Both the position numbers and the translations under genes were made by a program. A stretch of DNA of 64,000 bases, taken from positions 2,852,001 through 2,916,000 of the forward strand of contig NZ_JBFRYB010000001.1 of assembly GCF_040892595.1 (NCBI RefSeq), written 5' to 3'. The notes under the pieces are model-generated. The model saw only the letters and a list, made by a program, of their open reading frames with translations, made no database searches and had not been told where the DNA came from. The stretch is from Zhongshania sp. R06B22 (lineage in GTDB: Bacteria; Pseudomonadota; Gammaproteobacteria; Pseudomonadales; Spongiibacteraceae). Below are positions 57,750-64,000 of this stretch, one piece after another (within the stretch, counting starts at the first letter, position 1; each line of letters opens with the position of its first letter).

Positions 57750-58883
57750 TCACAGATAGCGCATATCGCTAAAGCGTCGACGATGGATGTCTGAGCCACC
57801 AAAATACATATCAATCATCATTAAACGCTTTAGATAATGACCTATAGGCATCTCGTTGGTAACCCCCATACCGCCGTGCAGTTGAACTGCTTCTTCCGCA
57901 ACCTTACGACCGTATTTACCCACCATCGCTTTTAAGACAGCAACGTCTTGGCTGCGCTCAGCACTGTTATCTAATATGGCACATTGGGCTCTCACTAATA
58001 AAGATCGGCATTGCTCAGTGGCCATAAACATATCAACCATACGATGCTGCAAGGCCTGAAAACTGCCAATGGTGACTCCAAACTGCTTGCGGGTATTAGC
58101 GTATTCAGCGGTTGCCTTATAAAGATAGGTCATCGCACCCACCGCTTCTGCGCACAGCGCGACCAAAGCTTCTTCGACCACATCGGCAATCAGCGGATAG
58201 GCGTCGCCCTCTGCAGTGAGCATATCCGTCTGCTTAACGACAAGATCGCTAAATTCAATATTGAGGGCGCGCTGGCCATCCATTAAGCGCACACTTTCGG
58301 TACGCAGGGCGGGGTTTTTGGCATCAACTATAAATAGACTAATACCGGACTCACTATTCAAGTCATTGGCGGTGCGCGCCGCAATCAGAAGCTGCTTTGC
58401 ACTGGCATTGAGTACTAAGCTTTTCTTGCCACTTAAGTGATAACTATCGCCGTGCTTGGTCGCGGTGCTGCTGACATGGCTCAATGAAAAACCATTCTGC
58501 GCCTCTAACCAAGCAAAGCTGCATTGTGTCTCACCAGAGATCACCTCTGGCATTAACCTAGCCTTTAACTCGTCATTGCTACAGCGCGCGATTAATTGTC
58601 CAGCCAAGACAATGGAAGACCAAAACGGCTCAACCACCAACACCTTGCCAAACTCTTCCATCACTGCTGACACATCTGCAATGTTGCCACCAAAGCCACC
58701 GACATCTTCAGAAAATGGAATCGTTAACCAACCTAATTCTGCAAACGTTGCCCAGTTTTCGGCGCTAAAACCCGCTGGGTTACTGACTACTACTTCGCGT
58801 TGATCCGGCGCGTAGTTGTCAGCTAAAAATTTTGCCACGCTGTCTTTGAGCATGACTTGTTCTTCAGATAATGAAAAATCCAT
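57750..58883 (-). CDS. Acyl-CoA dehydrogenase (small-subunit type)
   Basis: A 377-residue acyl-CoA dehydrogenase, FAD-dependent family, with N-terminal MDFSLSEEQVMLKDSVAKFL and C-terminal LHGGMGVTNEMPIGHYLKRL then MYFGGSDIHRRR. The glutamate of the MCAD-type YEGT motif is absent, and the alternative site near residue 238 reads VVEEALVALC, with no clear Glu-Arg pair. It sits 20 bp downstream of another ACAD gene, like the subunits of alpha2beta2 ACADs in steroid side-chain degraders. The non-catalytic subunit role is inferred. Confidence 0.9.
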   Translation of the reverse strand: MDFSLSEEQVMLKDSVAKFLADNYAPDQREVVVSNPAGFSAENWATFAELGWLTIPFSEDVGGFGGNIADVSAVMEEFGKVLVVEPFWSSIVLAGQLIARCSNDELKARLMPEVISGETQCSFAWLEAQNGFSLSHVSSTATKHGDSYHLSGKKSLVLNASAKQLLIAARTANDLNSESGISLFIVDAKNPALRTESVRLMDGQRALNIEFSDLVVKQTDMLTAEGDAYPLIADVVEEALVALCAEAVGAMTYLYKATAEYANTRKQFGVTIGSFQALQHRMVDMFMATEQCRSLLVRAQCAILDNSAERSQDVAVLKAMVGKYGRKVAEEAVQLHGGMGVTNEMPIGHYLKRLMMIDMYFGGSDIHRRRFSDMRYL

Positions 58884-58903
58884 TCTTTAATCCCCTAGAG
58901 CGC

Positions 58904-60076
58904 TTATAGACCGAGCGCATATTTAGCAATGATGTTGCGCTGCACTTCGTTACTGCCGCCAAAGATGGTGCAGGCGCGGCCAAACATGTATTCACGTCGA
59001 GCTATATTGCCGTCACTACCCCAGAGTTCATCGTCTGCTTCTGGCAATATACCGCCAAAACCCGCCGCAACATCCCACAGCAAAGACTGCACTGCTTGCT
59101 GCAATTCGGTGCCCTTAAGTTTGAGCAGAGACGACTCCATACCCGGTGCGCCACCGCTATCTAGATCGCTTAATACTCTAAGCTCTAAAAACTCAAGTGC
59201 CATCACTTCCATTTCTACGTCAGCTAAGCGGCCGCGAAAATCGCTATCATCAATTAATCGTGTTCCATCAGTAGCGGCCTGACTCGCCAGATCGCGAATC
59301 TTAGTCAGTATCCGCTTGCTGTAACTAACACCGGATAAGGCCGTGCGCTCATAGGTCAGCAGCGCTTTAGCATAGGTCCAGCCCTGATTTTCCTCGCCAA
59401 TACGATTCGCAATTGGCACCCGCACATTTTCAAAGTTCACTTCGTTCAAGTGGTGCTCATCATCGACCGAAATAATTGGTGATACCGTCACACCCGGCGA
59501 TTTCATATCGATTAGCAAGAAGCTAATACCCTGCTGCGGTTTACCCGAGGTGTCGGTGCGAACCAAGCAAAATATCCAGTCAGCGTACTGGGCGTAAGTG
59601 GTCCAGATTTTGGTGCCGTCGATAATATAGTCGTCGCCATCACGCACAGCGCGGGTTTGCAGCGCCGCTAAATCAGACCCCGCACCGGGCTCGGAGTAGC
59701 CTTGGCACCACCAAATTTCTGATGATTTTGTTGGCGGCAGAAAGCGCGCCTTTTGTTCTGCAGAGCCGTAGCTGTATAAAACCGGCGCCACCATTTTTAT
59801 GCCCATAGGCACCACATCCGGCGCTCCGGCCGCAGCCAACTCAGTGGTATATATATATTTCTGAGTTGCTGTCCAGCCACAACCGCCGTGCTCTTCAGGC
59901 CAGCCATTCGCTGCCCAACCCTGACCGTCCAGCAGTTTTTGCCACTCTACCATGGCATCCCGGAATGTCTTGGGGTGATGAACACGGGCCGCGAGGTCCG
60001 CTGTGAAGTGCTCGCGCATAAAACCGCGAACCTCTTCCTGAAAAGCCAATTCTTCAGGGCTAAATTTAGCGTGCAT
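58904..60076 (-). CDS. Acyl-CoA dehydrogenase (catalytic-subunit type)
   Basis: A 390-residue acyl-CoA dehydrogenase. CQGYSEPGAGSDLAALQTRA carries the substrate/FAD region and FGGSNEVQRNIIAKYALGL ends it. E243 in LTYERTALSG occupies the alternative catalytic position used by isovaleryl-CoA dehydrogenase-type enzymes, while the YEGT glutamate is missing. With the following ACAD (57750-58883) it may form a heteromeric enzyme. It lies downstream of the SDR gene, separated by a strong hairpin. Confidence 0.92.
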   Translation of the reverse strand: MHAKFSPEELAFQEEVRGFMREHFTADLAARVHHPKTFRDAMVEWQKLLDGQGWAANGWPEEHGGCGWTATQKYIYTTELAAAGAPDVVPMGIKMVAPVLYSYGSAEQKARFLPPTKSSEIWWCQGYSEPGAGSDLAALQTRAVRDGDDYIIDGTKIWTTYAQYADWIFCLVRTDTSGKPQQGISFLLIDMKSPGVTVSPIISVDDEHHLNEVNFENVRVPIANRIGEENQGWTYAKALLTYERTALSGVSYSKRILTKIRDLASQAATDGTRLIDDSDFRGRLADVEMEVMALEFLELRVLSDLDSGGAPGMESSLLKLKGTELQQAVQSLLWDVAAGFGGILPEADDELWGSDGNIARREYMFGRACTIFGGSNEVQRNIIAKYALGL

Positions 60077-60123
60077 ATGGGCTCTCTTTATATGTCATTA
60101 GATGCGAATCTGAACTTGCAAAT

Positions 60124-60154
60124 GGGCTAGTGGCGCATTTACCGCCACTAGCCC
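60124..60154. terminator. Strong intercistronic hairpin between SDR and ACAD genes
   Basis: A perfect 12-bp inverted repeat (GGGCTAGTGGCG and its complement) with a seven-base loop, 24 bases after the SDR stop. No clear T-run follows on the minus strand, so it may stabilise or partly terminate the SDR message instead of ending the operon. Confidence 0.6.
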
Positions 60155-60177
60155 AGGGCAAACAATTTTGCGAGCTG

Positions 60178-60951
60178 TTAACGAGGCTGCATGCGAATTG
60201 CGCCATCAAGACGAATGCATTCACCATTAAGGTACTCGTTTTCTGCCATCATTACCGACAAATGGGCAATCTCTTCTGGACGGCCAAGACGCTGCGGATT
60301 AACAACGGTGGACTCCAGCGACTTGTAAGCCGCTTCAGGCAGGCTCTCAAACAGAGGCGTGTGAATAAGGCCGGGAACGATAGTATTAACTCGAATACCG
60401 TAGGAGGCTAAGTCACGCGCCATAGGGAGAGTCATCCCTACCACACCACCCTTAGACGCACTGTAGGCAACCTGTCCAACCTGACCTTCATAGGCAGCAA
60501 CAGAGGCGGTATTGATAATCACCCCGCGCGCATTAGCGCCGTCGTAAGGCTCATTTTTTGCCATCTGCTCAGCAACTAAACGCGCCACATTAAAGGTACC
60601 AACCAAGTTCACATTAATAACCGTTTTATAGGCATCTAGTGGGAAGGCGCCCTTTTTACCCAAGGTTTTAATCGCGTTACCAATACCGGCATAGTTGTTA
60701 CAGATATGGATTGCGCCAAACTTCGTCATCACTTCAGCAATCGCAGTGGTCACTGACTCTTCATCGGCAACATTCACATTGTGGAAGCTGACCTTGTCGG
60801 CGCCCAACTCTGCAACAATCGCGTCGCCGCGCTCCGCATTCATATCGAAGATAGCTACCTTGCCACCCTTGGCGACGTAGGCACGTACCGTCGCTTCACC
60901 TAAACCTGAGGCACCGCCGGTAACAATCGCAATTTTTCCATTAATATCCAT
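60178..60951 (-). CDS. SDR-family 3-hydroxyacyl-CoA dehydrogenase-like protein
   Basis: A 257-residue short-chain dehydrogenase. The cofactor motif is TGGASGLG at residues 11-18; D36 in VAIFDMNAERG suggests NAD preference. The catalytic residues are S150, Y163 and K167 in NTASVAAYEG and YSASKGG. It resembles the type-2 3-hydroxyacyl-CoA dehydrogenase (HSD17B10) group. The place in an acyl-CoA cluster supports a beta-oxidation role. It starts 17 bp after an ACAD gene. Confidence 0.88.
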   Translation of the reverse strand: MDINGKIAIVTGGASGLGEATVRAYVAKGGKVAIFDMNAERGDAIVAELGADKVSFHNVNVADEESVTTAIAEVMTKFGAIHICNNYAGIGNAIKTLGKKGAFPLDAYKTVINVNLVGTFNVARLVAEQMAKNEPYDGANARGVIINTASVAAYEGQVGQVAYSASKGGVVGMTLPMARDLASYGIRVNTIVPGLIHTPLFESLPEAAYKSLESTVVNPQRLGRPEEIAHLSVMMAENEYLNGECIRLDGAIRMQPR

Positions 60952-60968
60952 GATCTTTCCTTTAATAA

Positions 60969-62135
60969 TTATTCGAAGAATGAGACAAATTTATCTGAGT
61001 ACAAATCACGACCAATAATCAGTTTCATGATCTCAGAGCTACCGGCGAAAATCCGCGTAATGCGCGCATCGGAATACATACGGCTAATGGGATACTCATC
61101 CATATAACCCGCCCCGCCATGTAACTGCACGCCTTCATCGACCATTTTGCACAGCAATTCACTGGTGTAAAGCTTGGCCTTAGCGGCATCTTCCGAGGTC
61201 AGCAAGCCTTGGTTATGCGCCGCGACACATTGATCAACAAACGATTGTGCGATATCAATTTCGGTACGCAAATCTGCCATTTTAAATTCGGTGTTCTGCA
61301 TTTTAGACAGTGGCTTGCCGAATACCTTGCGCTGCATAGTAAATTCGCGGGTGACTTCAAAGGCACGCTGAGCTCCGGACAAGAAACCACAGGCGCCAAT
61401 CAAACGCTCTTCTGCCAAACCTTCCATCAGGTATATAAAGCCTTTGCTCGCATCGCCCAGCACGTTTTCCTTGGGTACACGCACATCAGTGAAAAACAGC
61501 TCTGCGGTATCCTGGGCCTTCATACCCATCTTTTTAAGATTGCGACCGCGCTCAAAGCCTTCCATGCCACGCTCAATCAAGAACAGACCAACAGCATAGG
61601 GATTATTTTCTGGGTCAGTTTTAGCCGCCACAATAATCACGTCTGAATTGATACCATTAGTTATATACGTCTTGGTACCGTTCAACAGCCAGTGATCACC
61701 CATGTCCTTGGCATTGGCGCGCATTCCGGCCAAGTCGGAACCCGCATCTGGCTCGGTCATTGCTATCGCCAGAATCGTTTCACCGCTAGCGCACTTAGGT
61801 AAAAACCGCTCTTTTTGCTCATCATTTCCAAAGCGACTTATATAGGGACCAACCAAGCGGCTGTGCAAGGTGTTCGCCCAATCACCAGCATGAATACGGC
61901 TGGTTTCTTCGATGATAATCTGCTCAAAGCGAAAATCATTTTCGCCCATTCCGCCGTATTGCTCTTCCGGCCAAATCATCAAAAAGCCCTGCTCACCCGC
62001 CTTGGTAAAGGCCTCGCGATCGACAATACCCTGTTCGCGCCAGCGCTCTATATTCGGCTCAATTTCTTGCTCCAAAAATTTACGGTAGGCGGACCGAAAC
62101 ATATTTTGTTCTTCAGTAAAATTACGCGGCAACAT
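60969..62135 (-). CDS. Acyl-CoA dehydrogenase (long-chain/isovaleryl-like)
   Basis: A 388-residue homologue of long-chain acyl-CoA dehydrogenases: AIAMTEPDAGSDLAGMRANA, FTMQRKVFGKPLSKMQNTEF, and LHGGAGYMDEYPISRMYSDAR then IFAGSSEIM. E243 in GLAEERLIGACG is at the IVD/LCAD catalytic position, while the MCAD YEGT position reads FAGS. The start at 62135 (MLPRNFTEEQNMFRSA) fits the family but has a weak ribosome binding site; an upstream ATG at 62165 is an alternative. Confidence 0.92.
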   Translation of the reverse strand: MLPRNFTEEQNMFRSAYRKFLEQEIEPNIERWREQGIVDREAFTKAGEQGFLMIWPEEQYGGMGENDFRFEQIIIEETSRIHAGDWANTLHSRLVGPYISRFGNDEQKERFLPKCASGETILAIAMTEPDAGSDLAGMRANAKDMGDHWLLNGTKTYITNGINSDVIIVAAKTDPENNPYAVGLFLIERGMEGFERGRNLKKMGMKAQDTAELFFTDVRVPKENVLGDASKGFIYLMEGLAEERLIGACGFLSGAQRAFEVTREFTMQRKVFGKPLSKMQNTEFKMADLRTEIDIAQSFVDQCVAAHNQGLLTSEDAAKAKLYTSELLCKMVDEGVQLHGGAGYMDEYPISRMYSDARITRIFAGSSEIMKLIIGRDLYSDKFVSFFE

Positions 62136-62263
62136 AGAGGATGTACTCCGGTTATGTGCGGGCATTCATTGCGACGACTAAATAGACGTCATGAATTACC
62201 ATTTAGGTTTTTTTTATAGCGACGGTGAGTTGCCCCACCGCCATTCGTTTTGGTATTAAAAGC

Positions 62264-64000
62264 TTAAGCGAACAACTCGCCATCGGCGGCTTTCTTCAGT
62301 AGCAATGCAGGTGGGTTAAAACGCTCGCCATATAGAGCACTTAACTCTGCAGCACGATCGGCAAATTTCTGCACGCCATAGGTGTTTATGTATTGGAATA
62401 CGCCGCCGGTGTAAGGGGGAAATCCAATACCCATAATGGAGCCAATATTGCCGTCAGCCACTGATTTCAATACGCCCTCTTCCAAGCAGCGAACTGATTC
62501 AACAACTTGTCTAAATAAAATACGCTCTTTAATATCTTGATTGGGGACAGCGACATCCGCTTTAACAAAACGCTCGCGAATCGTTGGCCAAATTGTCTTA
62601 CTGCCATCGGCGGCGTAATCATAGTATCCACCTTCGTAGGCCTTACCATTGCGCTTATACTCGTCGACAAACACATTGGACATACGCGCCGATGCCGTAT
62701 CAACGCTCATATTGTCGCCAAGACGCTCGTTGAGATCGCGGTTGGTTGCCACCACTTTCTTGGTTAGCTGCTGACTGACTTCGTCGTGCACCGCTAGCGG
62801 CCCAACCGGCATACCCACTAATTTTGCAAGGCTTTCGATCAGCACTGGTTCAACGCCCTCTTCGATGAGCATCGCGCCTTCATCAACAAAGGTGCCAAAT
62901 ACCCGCGAGGTGAAGAATCCGCGAGAGTCATTAACCACAATCGGGGTTTTCTTGATTTGCAGGGCGTAGTCAAAAGCCTTGGCCAAGGTCTCTGTCGAGG
63001 TTTGATCGCCAACGATAATTTCCACCAGCGGCATTTTGTCTACCGGTGAAAAGAAGTGAACACCAATGAAGTTTTCAGGCTTAACTGAGGCTTCCGCCAA
63101 CAAGGTAATCGGTAGTGTTGAAGTGTTGGAACCCCACACTCCGCCGTCGGCCAATAGCGGCTCCAGCTCGCGGGTCATATCGTGTTTAAGATCGACATTT
63201 TCAAACACCGCTTCAATTATTAAATCGCAACCCTGCAGGGCCTTGGCATCAACTGTCGCGGTAATTCGACCAAGAATGTCAGCTTTCTTTTCTTCGGTCA
63301 TACGACCGCGGCTAATCGCTTTAGTGAGTATCTTATCGCTATAAGCTTTGCCCTTATCTGCGGCGTCTTGGCTAATATCCTTGAGCACCACATCCATGCC
63401 TGCCCGCGCAGAAACATAGGCAATGCCCTGGCCCATCATGCCTGCACCTAAGATACCGACTTTCTTAACTTTGGTTTTCGCAATGTCTTTAGGACGGCTG
63501 CCACCACCATTCACCTGATTCATTTGCAGAAAAAAGGTCATCATGTTTTTAGCTTGTGGACTGGTAACCAAGCTAGTCAGCGCGCGGCTTTCGATGCGCA
63601 AGGCGGTATCGAAATCTACCCGCAGGGTATTGGCAATAACATCCAATATTTTCTCAGGCGCCGGCATCAAACCTTTGGTTTTCTGGGCCAACATGGGCAC
63701 CGCACCCTGAATCATCTGGGCGATATTTGGCTTGCGCAAATCGCCACCCGGAATTTTAAAACCCTTCACATCCCAGGGGTTGATCGCTTCAGGGTTTGCC
63801 AATATCCAGCTTGTGGCTTTGGCCATCATGTCAGCGGTGTCACTAGCTAACTCTTCAACCAAACCGAAAGCAGCGGCTTTCTCGGCATTAAAACGGGTAC
63901 CTTCAAGCAATGGCATAATGGCTTTTTCAACACCCATTTTGCTAACCAACCGCACAATACCACCACCGCCAGGCAGTAATCCCAAGCTCACTTCTGGCAA
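62264..64000 (-). CDS. FadB/FadJ-type multifunctional beta-oxidation enzyme (5' end beyond window)
   Basis: At least 578 residues; the frame is open at the right edge, so the start lies outside. The first visible residues PEVSLGLLPGGGG are the enoyl-CoA hydratase active-site region, with the catalytic glutamate of PEV (FadB E139 equivalent). A dehydrogenase half follows with VGILGAGMMGQGIAYVSARAG (NAD loop) and GVHFFSPVDKMPLVEII (catalytic histidine). It is the upstream member of the cluster and provides hydration and 3-hydroxyacyl-CoA oxidation. FadB and FadJ cannot be told apart from this fragment. Confidence 0.93.
   Translation of the reverse strand: MPEVSLGLLPGGGGIVRLVSKMGVEKAIMPLLEGTRFNAEKAAAFGLVEELASDTADMMAKATSWILANPEAINPWDVKGFKIPGGDLRKPNIAQMIQGAVPMLAQKTKGLMPAPEKILDVIANTLRVDFDTALRIESRALTSLVTSPQAKNMMTFFLQMNQVNGGGSRPKDIAKTKVKKVGILGAGMMGQGIAYVSARAGMDVVLKDISQDAADKGKAYSDKILTKAISRGRMTEEKKADILGRITATVDAKALQGCDLIIEAVFENVDLKHDMTRELEPLLADGGVWGSNTSTLPITLLAEASVKPENFIGVHFFSPVDKMPLVEIIVGDQTSTETLAKAFDYALQIKKTPIVVNDSRGFFTSRVFGTFVDEGAMLIEEGVEPVLIESLAKLVGMPVGPLAVHDEVSQQLTKKVVATNRDLNERLGDNMSVDTASARMSNVFVDEYKRNGKAYEGGYYDYAADGSKTIWPTIRERFVKADVAVPNQDIKERILFRQVVESVRCLEEGVLKSVADGNIGSIMGIGFPPYTGGVFQYINTYGVQKFADRAAELSALYGERFNPPALLLKKAADGELFA

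Noticed and set aside
62170-62262. Short hairpin between ACAD and FadB-like genes as a terminator
   Set aside because: The stem has a G-T pair and the T-run lies on the wrong side for minus-strand genes.

Overview
The window is a continuous piece of a gammaproteobacterial chromosome. The evidence is the isc cluster with IscR control, the block rpsB-tsf-pyrH-frr-uppS-cdsA-dxr-rseP-bamA-skp-fabZ-lpxA-lpxB-rnhB-dnaE-accA-tilS in the classic gammaproteobacterial order, and a long Pseudomonas-type DapD. The many acyl-CoA dehydrogenases and acyl-CoA ligases suggest a marine Cellvibrionales/Spongiibacteraceae-like organism. That placement is an inference from gene content, not a measured phylogeny. 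I saw no rRNA, tRNA, CRISPR array or intact insertion sequence.

Layout. 1-2.6 kb (minus): iscR-iscS-iscU-iscA, with an IscR type-1 operator on the iscR promoter. 2.6-23.6 kb (minus): trmJ, tilS, accA, dnaE, rnhB, lpxB, lpxA, fabZ, skp, bamA, rseP, dxr, cdsA, uppS, frr, pyrH, tsf, rpsB. These are housekeeping genes for envelope, lipid, replication and translation. The place where lpxD normally lies, between skp and fabZ, holds only a shrunken, frameshifted lpxD relic. 23.8-29.1 kb (plus): map-glnD-dapC-nth as a tight overlapping set. 29.1-32.2 kb: an alpha/beta hydrolase and an MFS transporter. 32.3-33.8 kb (plus): an ArsC-like protein and dapD, closed by a good terminator.

33.9-49.5 kb is accessory or little-known material. 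It holds a PLDc_N membrane peptide, an overlapping operon AI-2E-type permease / amidoligase / class-I glutamine amidotransferase-like hydrolase / YqaA-like membrane protein, then yaeQ and a DUF1499 lipoprotein. A 909-residue TPR-glycosyltransferase-pyruvyltransferase fusion follows, then an AraC regulator divergent from a fatty acid hydroxylase/sterol desaturase, a VOC protein, small proteins, an acyl-CoA ligase, dapE, rsmJ, an RRM protein and a VF530 protein. With dapC and dapD, dapE gives three steps of the succinylase lysine/diaminopimelate route, separated by these accessory blocks.

49.5-56.1 kb: a molybdopterin oxidoreductase divergent from an AraC-like protein with an eroded DNA-binding domain, then the sulfate-activation pair sat and cysC, divergent from a LysR regulator with a clear inverted repeat between them. 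56.1-64 kb (minus): a fatty-acid or related acyl-CoA catabolic cluster with an acyl-CoA ligase, three acyl-CoA dehydrogenases, an SDR 3-hydroxyacyl-CoA dehydrogenase, and a FadB/FadJ-type multifunctional enzyme cut by the right edge.

Best leads: the decayed lpxD inside an otherwise intact LPS operon, the amidoligase/amidotransferase operon, the three-domain glycan-type fusion, the eroded AraC protein, and the unusual cysteine pattern in Nth.
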